Below, piece by piece: positions 25,058-33,734 of a DNA stretch of 64,000 nt (its first letter is position 1; every line of letters begins with the position of its first letter). Origin of the DNA: Cellulomonas sp. URHE0023 (lineage in GTDB: Bacteria > Actinomycetota > Actinomycetes > Actinomycetales > Cellulomonadaceae); the NCBI RefSeq assembly GCF_000688475.1, contig NZ_JIAN01000006.1:372001-436000 (forward strand), written 5' to 3'. The notes below the pieces were generated by a model. The model worked only from the letters and a program-made list of their open reading frames with translations, did no database searches and was not told the DNA's origin. Both the position numbers and the translations under genes were made by a program.

Positions 25058-26050
25058 GTGCTCGTCGTCGTCTGCCCGGGTCAGGGCGCCCAGTCCCCCG
25101 GCATGCTCGCCCCGTGGCTCGAGCTGCCGTCCGTCGTCGAGTCGATCGGGAGGGCGTCCGAGACGTCAGGGCTCGACCTGGTCGGCCACGGCAGCACGTC
25201 CGACGCCGACACGATCCGAGACACGGCCGTCGCCCAGCCGTTGCTCGTCGCATCAGCGCTGGCCAGTCTGCGCGCGGTTCTCGACATCGCCGCCGACTCA
25301 GCGCTCGGTCCGGTCGCAGAGCCGCTGCTCGGCGCGACCGCGGGCCACTCCGTGGGAGAGCTGGCTGCGGCGGCCATCGCAGGCGTGCTCACGGACGACG
25401 AGGCCCTGCGACTGGTCGCGGTGCGGGGTGCAGCCATGGCGCGCGCCGCTGCGGTGACGCCCACCGGCATGAGCGCCGTGCTCGGCGGAGACGCCGACGA
25501 GGTCCTCGCGCTGCTCGCTCAGCACGGGCTCGTACCCGCGAACGTCAACGGGGGCGGGCAGGTCGTGGCAGCCGGCACGCTGGACGCCCTGGCTGCGTTC
25601 GCAGCCGCTCCCCCGGCCAAGGCACGCGTGATCACGCTGCAGGTGGCCGGCGCGTTCCACACCGAGCACATGGCCCCAGCGGTCGCGGAGCTGCGGGCCG
25701 CGGCCGCCGACGTGTCGCCCGTCGACCCGCTGGTGCCGCTGCTCACCAACTCCGACGGATCCTTCGCGACCTCGGGTGCCGAAGCGCTGGCGCTGATCGT
25801 CGCGCAGGTCGCGAACCCGGTCCGCTGGGACCTCTGCCAGGCAACGCTCCAGCGGCACGGCATCACGGGCCTGCTCGAGGTCGCGCCGGGCGGCGTGCTC
25901 ACCGGTCTGGCGCGGCGTACGCTGCCCGGGGTCGAGACCGTCGCCGTGAAGACCCCCGCTGACCTTGATGCCGCACGCGACCTGATCCGTCGGCACGCTG
26001 GAACCCCCGCGAACACCATCCCCGCAAGCAGCCTGGAGAACCCGTCGTGA
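25058..26050 (+). CDS. fabD: Malonyl-CoA:ACP acyltransferase
   Basis: Transfers malonyl from CoA to acyl carrier protein for type II fatty-acid synthesis. 330 aa. The nucleophile is S98 in GHSVGELA with H201 in GAFHTEHM; the first loop is PGQGAQSPGM with the oxyanion-hole Gln. The start is GTG 25058 after GGAAGGAAGAG. The stop overlaps fabH (GTGA). The C-terminal 20 residues (HAGTPANTIPASSLENPS) are a low-complexity tail. It is the first gene of the operon behind the regulator. Confidence 0.96.
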   Translation: MLVVVCPGQGAQSPGMLAPWLELPSVVESIGRASETSGLDLVGHGSTSDADTIRDTAVAQPLLVASALASLRAVLDIAADSALGPVAEPLLGATAGHSVGELAAAAIAGVLTDDEALRLVAVRGAAMARAAAVTPTGMSAVLGGDADEVLALLAQHGLVPANVNGGGQVVAAGTLDALAAFAAAPPAKARVITLQVAGAFHTEHMAPAVAELRAAAADVSPVDPLVPLLTNSDGSFATSGAEALALIVAQVANPVRWDLCQATLQRHGITGLLEVAPGGVLTGLARRTLPGVETVAVKTPADLDAARDLIRRHAGTPANTIPASSLENPS

Positions 26051-27051
26051 CCCGTCCCACCCTCACGCAGGCCACCGGACCGGCGCACACCCGCATCCTG
26101 GGCCTGGGCGCCGTTCGCGGCGAGAACGTCGTCACCAACGACGACATCGCCGGCCCGATCGACTCATCCGACGAGTGGATCCAGCAGCGGACCGGGATCG
26201 TGACCCGTCGGCGTGCGTCTGAGGGCACCGACGTGATCGACCTTGCCGAGGAAGCGGCCAACCTCGCGATCAAGGACGCAGGCCTCACCGCCGCGGACAT
26301 CGACGTGGTGATCCTGTCGACCGTCACGTACTTCCACCAGACACCCGCGGGCGCGGCGATCATCGCTGACCGCATCGGCGCGTCCCCGGCCGCAGCGTTC
26401 GACATCTCCGCCGCCTGCGCCGGGTACTGCTACGGCATCGGTCAGGCCGACGCGCTGGTCCGCGCCGGCACCGCTCGGAACGTGCTGGTCATCGGCGCGG
26501 AGAAGATGAGCGACTTCATCGACCCGACCGACCGCAGCATCTCGTTCCTGCTGGGCGACGGCGCCGGTGCGGTCGTCATCGGCGCGTCGGACACGCCCGG
26601 CATCGGCCCGACCATCTGGGGTTCCGACGGCAGCCAGGCCCAGGCGATCCGGCAGACGCACTCGTGGCTCGCCACGCGCGACGAGGGCCTCGGCTGGCCC
26701 ACGCTGCGCCAGGAGGGCCAGAGCGTCTTCAAGTGGGCGGTCTGGCAGATGGCACCGGTCGCGCAGAAGGCGATGGACGCCGCCGGGGTGACCGCCGACC
26801 AGATCGAGGCGTTCATCCCGCACCAGGCGAACATGCGGATCATCGACCAGATGATCAAGACGCTCAAGCTTCCCGAGTCCGTCGTCGTCGGCCGGGACAT
26901 CGCCGACACCGGCAACACGTCCGCGGCATCGATCCCCCTGGCCACCGAGCGCCTGCTTCGCGAGGGCCAGGTGTCCAGCGGCGCGCTCGCCCTGCAGATC
27001 GGCTTCGGCGCCGGTCTCGTGTACGCCGCACAGGTCGTGGTCCTGCCCTGA
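26047..27051 (+). CDS. fabH: Beta-ketoacyl-ACP synthase III
   Basis: Condenses a CoA-bound starter (acetyl, or branched acyl in Gram-positives) with malonyl-ACP. 334 aa. The catalytic triad is visible: C124 in SAACAGYCYG, H259 in IPHQANMRI and N290 in DTGNTSAAS. The start is the GTG overlapping the fabD stop. A 75-bp gap with GAGGAGA precedes acpP. Starter preference, which sets iso/anteiso content, cannot be read from sequence by eye. Confidence 0.96.
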   Translation: MTRPTLTQATGPAHTRILGLGAVRGENVVTNDDIAGPIDSSDEWIQQRTGIVTRRRASEGTDVIDLAEEAANLAIKDAGLTAADIDVVILSTVTYFHQTPAGAAIIADRIGASPAAAFDISAACAGYCYGIGQADALVRAGTARNVLVIGAEKMSDFIDPTDRSISFLLGDGAGAVVIGASDTPGIGPTIWGSDGSQAQAIRQTHSWLATRDEGLGWPTLRQEGQSVFKWAVWQMAPVAQKAMDAAGVTADQIEAFIPHQANMRIIDQMIKTLKLPESVVVGRDIADTGNTSAASIPLATERLLREGQVSSGALALQIGFGAGLVYAAQVVVLP

Positions 27052-27125
27052 CACCGCTTGCGGTACGGCCCCCGCTGTACCGTTCGTCCGACCCCACACA
27101 GCACCACTGACACGAGGAGACACCG

Positions 27126-27374
27126 ATGGCGTACAGCGAGCAGGAGATCCTGGCCGGCCTGGCCGAGATCGTCAGCGAGGAGACCGGCCTTCCGACGGAC
27201 TCCGTCCTGCCCGAGAAGTCCTTCACCGACGACCTCGACATCGACTCCCTGTCGATGATGACGATCGTCACGCTTGCCGAGGAGAAGTTCGAGGTCACCA
27301 TCCCGGACGACGAGGTCAAGAACCTCGCGACCGTCGGCGACGCCGTCACCTTCATCGCGGGTGCGCAGGCCTGA
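27126..27374 (+). CDS. acpP: Acyl carrier protein
   Basis: An 82-aa acidic four-helix ACP. The phosphopantetheine attachment site is S41 in DDLDIDSLSMM, with DIDSLS replacing the common DSLD. ATG 27126 follows GAGGAGA. It carries growing acyl chains between FabD, FabH, FabF and the reductases. The following intercistronic hairpin probably sets high acpP mRNA relative to fabF. Confidence 0.96.
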   Translation: MAYSEQEILAGLAEIVSEETGLPTDSVLPEKSFTDDLDIDSLSMMTIVTLAEEKFEVTIPDDEVKNLATVGDAVTFIAGAQA

Positions 27375-27392
27375 GCCTGTCTTGCCCCGGTC

Positions 27393-27425
27393 CGCCCGGG
27401 CGGGCCTCATGTGCCCGCCCGGGCG
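27393..27425 (+). terminator. Intercistronic hairpin between acpP and fabF
   Basis: CGCCCGGGCGGGC (27393-27405) and GCCCGCCCGGGCG (27413-27425) form a perfect 13-bp GC stem with a 7-nt loop. It begins 19 bp after the acpP stop and ends 42 bp before fabF. There is no U run, so it may act as a partial terminator or an mRNA-stabilising 3' end. Confidence 0.7.
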
Positions 27426-27467
27426 TTCCACACCTGAAGAGCCCCCAAGATCCGACCTGGAGCACCG

Positions 27468-28730
27468 ATGAGCCACGTACCTGATGTCGTCGTCACAGGA
27501 CTGGGCGCGACCACCCCGTTGGGTGGAGACGTCACCAGCACCTGGGCCGCCGCTCTGAACGGCGAGTCCGGTGCGCGACGCTTCGACGACGCCTGGTTCG
27601 AGCGCGCGGGGACGTTCGGCATCCCCGTCGAGTTCGCCGCGACCATCAAGGTCGATCCCGGGGAGGTCCTGACCCGCCCCGAGCAGAAGAAGATGGACCC
27701 GTCGGCGCAGTACGCGATCATCGCGGCCCGTGAGGCCTGGGCTGACGCCGGGTCGCCCGAGGTCGACGGTGACCGGCTCGGATCGGTCGTCTCGTCCGGC
27801 ATCGGCGGGCTGCAGACGATCCTCGACGCCTGGGAGAAGCTGCTCACCAACCCGGACGGGGGCGCACGCCGCGTCCTGCCGATGACGGTCCCCATGCTCA
27901 TGCCGAACTCCCCGACGGCCTACGTCTCGCTCGAGTTCGGAGCCCGGGCAGGCGCGCACGCGCTGGTCTCGGCCTGCGCGTCGGGCGCTGAGGCGATCGG
28001 CTACGCGGTCGAGATGATCCGCACCGGGCGCGCGGACGTGGTCATCGCCGGCGGCACGGAGGCGACGATCCACCCGATGCCGGTCGCTGCGTTCGCCGCC
28101 TCCCGCACGCTGTCGCTGCGCAACGACGACCCCGAGGGCGCGTCACGCCCCTACGACGTCGACCGGGACGGCTTCGTGATCGGCGAGGGCGCGGGCATCG
28201 TCGTCCTCGAGAGCGCCGAGCACGCGGCCGCACGCGGCGCCCGGGTCTACGCCCGCATCGCGGGGGTGGGGCTCTCTGCCGACGGCTACCACATCACCTC
28301 CCCCGAGCCGTCGGGCGCGGGCCAGGTCCGCGCCATGCAGGCGGCGCTGGACGAGTCCGGGATCGCCCGGGCCGACATCGTGCACGTCAACGCGCACGCG
28401 ACGTCGACTGTTGTCGGCGACCTCATCGAGGCACGCTCGATCCGCGGTCTGCTGGGCGACGAGGCCGACCACGTCGCGCTCTCGGCCACCAAGTCGATGA
28501 CCGGTCACCTCCTGGGTGGCGCCGGTGCGCTGGAGACGATCTTCACCGTGCTCGCGCTCCACGAGCGGCAGGCTCCGCCCACGATCAACGTCGAGAACCC
28601 GGACCCCGAGCTCGTCCTGGACCTGGTCCGCGACAAGCCCCGCGCTCTGCGGGACGGTCAGATCGGGGCCGTGAACAACTCCTTCGGCTTCGGTGGCCAC
28701 AACGTGGCCCTCGTCGTCGCGTCGGTCTGA
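27468..28730 (+). CDS. fabF: Beta-ketoacyl-ACP synthase II
   Basis: Elongating condensing enzyme of type II fatty-acid synthesis. 420 aa. The Cys-His-His triad is C170 in VSACASGAEAIG, H310 in VNAHATST and H347 in KSMTGHLLGGAG. ATG 27468 starts MSHVPDVVVTGLGATTPLG. It is the last gene of the fasR-fab cluster. A 12-bp-stem hairpin follows in the convergent gap. Confidence 0.96.
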   Translation: MSHVPDVVVTGLGATTPLGGDVTSTWAAALNGESGARRFDDAWFERAGTFGIPVEFAATIKVDPGEVLTRPEQKKMDPSAQYAIIAAREAWADAGSPEVDGDRLGSVVSSGIGGLQTILDAWEKLLTNPDGGARRVLPMTVPMLMPNSPTAYVSLEFGARAGAHALVSACASGAEAIGYAVEMIRTGRADVVIAGGTEATIHPMPVAAFAASRTLSLRNDDPEGASRPYDVDRDGFVIGEGAGIVVLESAEHAAARGARVYARIAGVGLSADGYHITSPEPSGAGQVRAMQAALDESGIARADIVHVNAHATSTVVGDLIEARSIRGLLGDEADHVALSATKSMTGHLLGGAGALETIFTVLALHERQAPPTINVENPDPELVLDLVRDKPRALRDGQIGAVNNSFGFGGHNVALVVASV

Positions 28731-28755
28731 CGACCGGGCCAGCGCACTCGCTCAG

Positions 28756-28785
28756 ACGTCCGGGCCGGGCGACCGGCCCGGACGT
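28756..28785. terminator. Hairpin terminator in the fabF / DUF3145 convergent gap
   Basis: ACGTCCGGGCCG (28756-28767) pairs with CGGCCCGGACGT (28774-28785) around a 6-nt loop. It lies in the 61-bp gap between the two convergent stops and can serve both transcripts. Confidence 0.75.
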
Positions 28786-28791
28786 GCGCGC

Positions 28792-29292
28792 TCAGCCGAC
28801 TCGGTGGAGCCACCGCACAGGGGCGCCTGCGCCGGCGTAGCGGAACGGCTCGAGCTCGTCGTCCCAGGCCTGGCCCAGCGCGAGGTCAAGCTCGGTGCGC
28901 AGCCGGACCGGGTCGGCTGCGTGCTCGAGGGCGGCGCGGATGCGGTCCTCGGGTACGACGATGTTGCCGTGCACGTCGGTGGCGGCGTGGAAGATGCCGA
29001 GCTCCGGCGTGTGGCTCCACCGGGAGCCGTCGACACCGTGACTCGCTTCCTCGGTGATCTCGTAGCGCAGGTGAGCCCAGCCGCGCAGAGCAGACGCCAG
29101 ACGTGCCCCTGTGCCCTGGGCTCCCTGCCACGAGTGCTCGGCACGGTAGAAGTCCGGCCCGGCGGGCTGCGACGTCCAGTCGAACGACGCGCGTCCGCCC
29201 AGCACGTTGCCTGCCGCCCACTCGATGTGAGGGCACAGCGCGCGGGGTGCAGAGTGCACGAAAAGTACACCGCGGGTGATTGCACCTGCCAT
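28792..29292 (-). CDS. DUF3145 family protein
   Basis: A 166-aa protein with the DUF3145 pattern: MAGAITRGVLFVHSAPRALC, ASFDWTSQPAGPDFYRAEHS, LRYEITEEASHGVDGSRWSH, and TPELGIFHAATDVHGNIVV. The family is confined to actinobacteria and often sits next to fabF, as here. Function is unknown. It lacks a signal peptide or membrane helix. ATG 29292 follows CAGGAGG. Conserved His and Trp residues hint at ligand binding, but this is only an impression. Confidence 0.9.
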   Translation of the reverse strand: MAGAITRGVLFVHSAPRALCPHIEWAAGNVLGGRASFDWTSQPAGPDFYRAEHSWQGAQGTGARLASALRGWAHLRYEITEEASHGVDGSRWSHTPELGIFHAATDVHGNIVVPEDRIRAALEHAADPVRLRTELDLALGQAWDDELEPFRYAGAGAPVRWLHRVG

Positions 29293-29459
29293 GTCATCCT
29301 CCTGAACGGGCTTCGAGGTTCGTCTTCCCCAACGACCTCAGTGCTGTCCAGCAGGTACGCACAGCTTCGCGGCATGCTGGAGACAGCATGCACGACTGCT
29401 CGCCCGAGCGCCAGCGTGGCGCGCAGAGAGCCTCGGCCTACGCTCCGACTGCCCGTGCC

Positions 29460-29948
29460 TCAGAGCTGGTCGCGGATGGAGCGCATGGCCTTCTTGCGCA
29501 CCGATCGCTCGAGGCGGTCCAGGTAGAGCATCCCGTCGAGGTGGTCCACCTCGTGCTGCAGGCAGCGGGCCATCAGCTCGGTACCCTCGACGACGACCTC
29601 GTTGCCGTCCAGGTCGGTCCCCACCACGCGCGCGTACCAGGCCCGCCGCGTGGGGTACCAGAGGCCGGGGACCGACAGGCAGCCCTCGTCGCCGTCCTGG
29701 TACTCCTCCTCGGAGAGCTCGACGATCTTCGGGTTGAGCACGTAGCCCACCTCGTCGTCGATGTTCCAGGAGAAGGCCCGCAGACCGACGCCGATCTGGT
29801 TGGCCGCCAGGCCGGCACGCCCGTCGGTGTCCACGGTCTCGACGAGGTCCTCGACGAGCCCGCGCACACGGTCGTCGATCGTCGTGATCGGGTCGCAAGG
29901 TGTGCGAAGGACGGGGTCTCCGACGGTCCGGATCTCTCGCATGGCCAT
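29460..29948 (-). CDS. def: Peptide deformylase
   Basis: Removes the formyl group from initiator Met. A 162-aa type I/III-like deformylase with all three motifs: GLAANQIGV (residues 46-54), EGCLSVP (C90) and QHEVDHLDG (H132, E133, H136). C90, H132 and H136 ligate the metal. ATG 29948 has AAAGGA at an 8-nt spacing. Methionine aminopeptidase, the next enzyme in the pathway, is encoded at 337-1209. A GCATGCT-6-AGCATGC inverted repeat at 29372-29391 follows its stop, upstream of DUF3145. Confidence 0.95.
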   Translation of the reverse strand: MAMREIRTVGDPVLRTPCDPITTIDDRVRGLVEDLVETVDTDGRAGLAANQIGVGLRAFSWNIDDEVGYVLNPKIVELSEEEYQDGDEGCLSVPGLWYPTRRAWYARVVGTDLDGNEVVVEGTELMARCLQHEVDHLDGMLYLDRLERSVRKKAMRSIRDQL

Positions 29949-30058
29949 GCCCTGATCCTTTCATGACGGACGGCAGACCGAGGTGCCGGTCCACTGGGGG
30001 TGTGACCAGGACGACAGGCCACGACCGGGACATGCGCGGTGGGCGGGCGTACCTTTGT

Positions 30059-30072
30059 ACTGACCGGTCAGT
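30059..30072. promoter_or_regulatory. TetR-type operator before the YhgE operon
   Basis: ACTGACCGGTCAGT is a perfect 14-bp palindrome, 14 bp upstream of the ATPase start, close to the AAGGAG ribosome site. This length and a central CCGG are common for TetR-family operators. The TetR gene closing the same operon (32800-33342) is the obvious binder. Confidence 0.7.
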
Positions 30073-30085
30073 TTAAGGAGACCTC

Positions 30086-30796
30086 ATGCCGACCATCGCC
30101 GCACCGCTCGCCGTCGAGGACGACGACACCGAGCCGACCGCCGCCCCGCTCGCCGCCGAGGCGCGCGGGCTCGAGCTGACCGGCGACCGCGGAACGATCT
30201 ACGGCCCACTGGACCTCGACGTCGCCGAGGGGGGCCTCGCGGTGCTGCACGGCCCCCAGGGATCAGGTCGGACGAGCCTGCTGCTGACCCTGGCCGGCCG
30301 CATGGTCCCCGACAGGTCCTCGCAGCTGGTGGTGCTCGGGTATGTGCTCCCCCGCGACCGCACGGCCGTGCAGCGCCAGGCGGCGGTGGCAGGCTTCGCC
30401 GGCATCGACGAGCTCGACGACTCCGTGACGGTGGGGCAGCACGTGCGCGAGCGGCTCGGGTGGTTGTCGCCGTGGTACCGACGGCAGCCTCGGCCCGACC
30501 AGTCCGTCGTCGACGCGGTCCTGGCACCGGTGTTCGGCGACCTGCCCATCCCCTCGGCGCAGACCGTCGTGTGGCACCTCGACGAGGTGGAGGCCCTCCT
30601 GCTGCGGATCGCGCTCGCCATGGCGCAGCACCCGAGCCTGCTCGTCGTCGACGACCTGGACCAGGTGCACGACCCCGCCCGTCGCGCCCTCGTCTGGGAC
30701 CGCCTCGACGCGCTCACGCACGACGGGCTCACCGTCATCGCCGCGAGCGCCGCGCCCGCACCCGCCCCGCACACCGTTCTCGACCTCTCCGCCTGA
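30086..30796 (+). CDS. Degenerate ABC ATPase-like protein, YhgE partner
   Basis: A 236-aa single ABC domain with key changes. Walker A is GPQGSGRTS (residues 56-64), with Arg replacing the invariant Lys. The signature region reads LDEVEALLLRIALAM in place of LSGGQ. Walker B is SLLVVDDLDQVHD, with Asp at the catalytic Glu position (residue 190). Such changes usually slow or abolish ATP hydrolysis. The start is ATG 30086 with AAGGAG. It is 10 bp upstream of the YhgE/Pip gene, so it probably binds that membrane protein. The N-terminal 25 residues are acidic and unstructured. Confidence 0.8.
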   Translation: MPTIAAPLAVEDDDTEPTAAPLAAEARGLELTGDRGTIYGPLDLDVAEGGLAVLHGPQGSGRTSLLLTLAGRMVPDRSSQLVVLGYVLPRDRTAVQRQAAVAGFAGIDELDDSVTVGQHVRERLGWLSPWYRRQPRPDQSVVDAVLAPVFGDLPIPSAQTVVWHLDEVEALLLRIALAMAQHPSLLVVDDLDQVHDPARRALVWDRLDALTHDGLTVIAASAAPAPAPHTVLDLSA

Positions 30797-30806
30797 AGGA
30801 CAACCC

Positions 30807-32771
30807 ATGCTCTCCCTGACCTCGGGCTCCGAGCTCCGCCGCTTCCGCCGCGGACGTCTCCCCCGGCTGGCCGTCGCTGCGATGCTTCTCGTCCCCCTCC
30901 TGTACGGGGCGCTGTACCTCTGGGCGTTCTGGAGCCCGACGTCGCACCTCGACCGACTGCCCGTCGCGCTGGTCAACTCGGACACGGGGGCTACCCGAGC
31001 CGACGGCACCCGGCTGACCGCGGGCTCGGACCTGACCGACGAGCTGACGGACGGGAACGCGCTCGACTGGCAGGTGACCGATCCTGCCGACGCTGCCGCG
31101 GGAGTGCGGGACGGCGACTACTACTTCGCGGTCACCATCCCCGACGACTTCTCGAGCTCGCTCGTGTCCGCAGGCGGTGACACCCCCACCAGCGCGCAGA
31201 TCGACGTCACCTACAACGACGCGAACTCCTTCATCGGCACCACCCTCGGGCGCTCCGCCATGACGCAGGTGAGGGACGCGGTCGCCGCGACCGCAGGCCA
31301 GGAAGCGGTCGACGAGGTCCTCGTCGGGCTGGGTTCGGCCCGGGCCGGTCTGGTGGAGGCCTCCGACGGTGCCCTGTCGCTGCGTGACGCCGCGACCCAG
31401 CTGGGCGACGGCGCGACCCAGGTGGCCGACGGCGCCGTCCAGGCACGAGATGGGTCAGCAGCACTGGCGAGCGGCACGGCCACCCTGCGGGACGGCGCGA
31501 CCCGGGTCGCCGAGGGAAGCTCGGCCCTGGCTGACGGTGCCGGAGACCTCGCGACGGGCGCCGAGACGGCCGGCTCGTCGAGCGCCACGCTCGCGGACGG
31601 GGCCCAGCGAGTGGCGGACGGCGTGCACACGACGGTCGGCGCGATCGACGGGCTCGCGTCGGGACTGAACCACGTGGGCGCCTACCTCACGGCGCGCGCC
31701 GCTGCCGGGGACCCGGACGCGGCTGCCCTGCTGGCGGGCCTCGGCGCGTCCGACCCCGTCGGCATGTCGACGCAGCTGCACCAGCTCGACACCGGTGCGG
31801 CGCAGGTCGCGACCGGCGCCTCGGCGCTGCGGGACGGGCTCGGGACCCTGGCGGACGGTGCACAGACGCTCTCCACCGGAGCGGACACGCTCGCCGACGG
31901 AACGGCCGAGGTGGCGCAGGGCACGTCGGAGGCTGCCGACGGAGCGGCGTCACTGGCCACGGGCACGACGGCCCTCGCCGACGGTGCGGCTCAGGTGGCA
32001 TCCGGCACCGCGCAGATGCGCGACGGTGCGCAGCAGCTCTCGGACGGGCTGTCTGCTGGAGCCACGAAGATCCCTGACGACTCCGCGGACCAGCGGACCG
32101 CCCGCGCAACCACGATCGCCAACCCCGTGACGCTCGAGACGACCGACCTGGCCGTCGCGCACAGCCTGGGCGAGGGCTTCGCACCGATGTTCCTGCCCAT
32201 GGCGCTCTTCGTCGGCGGGATCATCATCTGGCTCCTGCTGCGCCCGCTGCCCGCACGCGCCCTGTCCACCCCTGCGTCCGGCTGGCGCGTCGCGATCGCC
32301 GGCTACCTGCCCGCCGTCGCCATCGGCGCGGGTCAGGTTGCGTTCCTGCTGGGCGTGGTGACCTTCGGGCTCGGGTTGAGCGTCGGGCACCCGGTGGGCA
32401 CGATCGCGTTCCTGGTGCTCGTCACCGCGACGTTCCTGGCGCTCCAGCAGATGCTCATCGCGGTCCTCGGCCCTGCCACGGGCAAGGTCGCGATGATCGC
32501 ACTCCTCATGCTCCAGATCACGTCGGCGAGCGGCACGTACCCCGTGCAGACGACGCCTGCCTTCTTCCAGGTCGTGCACCCGCTGCTGCCGATGACCTAC
32601 GCGGTCCAGGGTCTGCGCGACCTCGTCACGGGAGCACCGGACGCTCGGCTGTGGATCGCGATCGGCTACCTCGTCACGGTGCTGGTGGCGTCGTTGCTGG
32701 TCACCGCCTGGAAGGCCGGCCGGATGCGGACCTGGACCGTCGCGCGCCTTCACCCGTCGTTGGCCATCTGA
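30807..32771 (+). CDS. YhgE/Pip-domain membrane protein with heptad stalk
   Basis: A 654-aa membrane protein. TM1 is at about residues 20-43 (LAVAAMLLVPLLYGALYLWA), and an extracytoplasmic domain (VALVNSDTGATRADG) follows. Two blocks of seven-residue repeats, at about 185-285 and 325-416, share the pattern x-x-DGA-x-x and predict long coiled coils. The last 190 residues have five helices of the ABC-2 permease type (FLPMALFVGGIIIWLLL, ending MTYAVQGLRDLVTG). YhgE/Pip relatives include the lactococcal phage infection protein and the EsaA/type VII secretion accessory proteins. A substrate is not identifiable. ATG 30807 follows GAAGGA. Confidence 0.9.
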   Translation: MLSLTSGSELRRFRRGRLPRLAVAAMLLVPLLYGALYLWAFWSPTSHLDRLPVALVNSDTGATRADGTRLTAGSDLTDELTDGNALDWQVTDPADAAAGVRDGDYYFAVTIPDDFSSSLVSAGGDTPTSAQIDVTYNDANSFIGTTLGRSAMTQVRDAVAATAGQEAVDEVLVGLGSARAGLVEASDGALSLRDAATQLGDGATQVADGAVQARDGSAALASGTATLRDGATRVAEGSSALADGAGDLATGAETAGSSSATLADGAQRVADGVHTTVGAIDGLASGLNHVGAYLTARAAAGDPDAAALLAGLGASDPVGMSTQLHQLDTGAAQVATGASALRDGLGTLADGAQTLSTGADTLADGTAEVAQGTSEAADGAASLATGTTALADGAAQVASGTAQMRDGAQQLSDGLSAGATKIPDDSADQRTARATTIANPVTLETTDLAVAHSLGEGFAPMFLPMALFVGGIIIWLLLRPLPARALSTPASGWRVAIAGYLPAVAIGAGQVAFLLGVVTFGLGLSVGHPVGTIAFLVLVTATFLALQQMLIAVLGPATGKVAMIALLMLQITSASGTYPVQTTPAFFQVVHPLLPMTYAVQGLRDLVTGAPDARLWIAIGYLVTVLVASLLVTAWKAGRMRTWTVARLHPSLAI

Positions 32772-32799
32772 GCGACCGGACGATCTGAGAGGCTGCGGC

Positions 32800-33342
32800 A
32801 TGCGCGCAGGGGACACACGACGACAGATCGTCGACGCGGCGCTCGGACTGGTCGCCGAGCGCGGCTTCGCAGCCACGTCGGTGGAGGACATCGCCGCGGC
32901 CGCCGGCGTCGCGAAGGGCAGCATCTTCTACAACTTCGGCTCCAAGGCCGGACTCTTCGAGTCGATCATCAGCGAGGGTGTCGGCCGTCTCACGGACGGC
33001 CTGAGGTCCGCATCCCAGGGACTCGTCGGCCGCGACGCGCTCGAGGCGCTCGTGACCGAGCTGCTCACGCAGATCCAGGCGCACCCCGACTTCGCCAAGC
33101 TGATGGCCGCCGAGTCGTTCCGGACCGGTCGGAGCTGGCAGGACTCGATCCGTCACCTGCGCGACGAGTCCGTCGGCACCTTCGCGGACGTCGTGACAGA
33201 CACGTGGCCGGAGCGCAACGCGCTCCTCGTCGCGGCGGCACTCTTCGGCGCCACCCTGCTCGCCGGCCTCGAGTGGCTCGTGTTCCAACCGCACCGCACG
33301 CTCGCCGAGGTGCGCGAAGCAGTCCTCGCCACCGTCGGCTGA
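32800..33342 (+). CDS. TetR-family regulator
   Basis: A 180-aa TetR protein. HTH at residues 8-52: RQIVDAALGLVAERGFAATS, VEDIAAAAGVAKGSIFYNF and GSKAGLFESI. The C-terminal ligand domain is helical (FAKLMAAESFRTGRSWQDS). The start is ATG 32800, 28 bp after the YhgE gene. As the last gene of the ATPase-YhgE-TetR unit it probably represses the operon through the palindrome at 30059-30072. Confidence 0.92.
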   Translation: MRAGDTRRQIVDAALGLVAERGFAATSVEDIAAAAGVAKGSIFYNFGSKAGLFESIISEGVGRLTDGLRSASQGLVGRDALEALVTELLTQIQAHPDFAKLMAAESFRTGRSWQDSIRHLRDESVGTFADVVTDTWPERNALLVAAALFGATLLAGLEWLVFQPHRTLAEVREAVLATVG

Positions 33343-33356
33343 CCCTCGGAAATGCA

Positions 33357-33386
33357 AGAAGCCCGCCGTTTCCGGCGGGCTTCTTT
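33357..33386. terminator. Rho-independent terminator
   Basis: AGAAGCCCGCCG (33357-33368), TTTC loop, CGGCGGGCTTCT (33373-33384), then TTC. The T-rich flank on the plus strand suits the TetR operon; A-rich sequence on the other side also serves the convergent bldC transcript. Confidence 0.9.
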
Positions 33387-33417
33387 CGTCGTCCCGGAGG
33401 ACGTCAGTGTGGGTCGG

Positions 33418-33633
33418 TCACTCGCCACGCTGCGTGGGGACACCCGTCAGCAGCGAGCGAACCTCGGACTCGTGGAAGCGGCGGTGACCGCCGAGGGTAC
33501 GAACCGCGGAAAGCTTGCCGGCCTGGGCCCAGCGCGTGACCGTCTTGGGGTCGACGCGGAAGAGAACCGCGACCTCACCGGGGGTGAGGAGGGCGCCCTG
33601 CGAGAGGGGGGACTCGATGGTGTTCACAGCCAT
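33418..33633 (-). CDS. bldC: BldC-type MerR-like DNA-binding protein
   Basis: A 71-aa single-domain winged HTH. LLTPGEVAVLFRVDPKTVTR, WAQAGKLSAVRTLGGHRRFH and ESEVRSLLTGVPTQ are nearly identical to Streptomyces BldC, which binds direct repeats as cooperative head-to-tail oligomers and controls entry into development. It starts at ATG 33633 with AGGAGC upstream. The annotation as excisionase common for this family is misleading. An aptamer matching cyclic-di-GMP-I riboswitches lies directly upstream, so c-di-GMP probably controls its translation. Confidence 0.95.
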   Translation of the reverse strand: MAVNTIESPLSQGALLTPGEVAVLFRVDPKTVTRWAQAGKLSAVRTLGGHRRFHESEVRSLLTGVPTQRGE

Positions 33634-33646
33634 GATGGTGCTCCTG

Positions 33647-33727
33647 TCGTTCGGTAGCTCGGCTGGCCTCATGGGCCCCGTGGCTTTGCGTCCCCGCCTT
33701 GCAGCGGGTTTGCCGTTTGTCGCTGAC
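33647..33727 (-). promoter_or_regulatory. Cyclic-di-GMP-I (GEMM) riboswitch upstream of bldC
   Basis: Read on the minus strand: GGCAAACC, then a CCCGCU-GCAA-GGCGGG hairpin with a GNRA tetraloop, then GGACGCAAAGCCACGGG, a GGCC-stem and GCCAGCCGAGCUACCG. CAAACC, the P2 GNRA hairpin, the ACGCAAAGCC core and the 3' G-C-C-G-x-G-C-U-A-C-C strand are the GEMM-I landmarks. The aptamer ends two to six bases before the bldC ribosome site AGGAGC, with no terminator between, so translational control is likely. Confidence 0.9.
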
Positions 33728-33734
33728 GAAGAGA

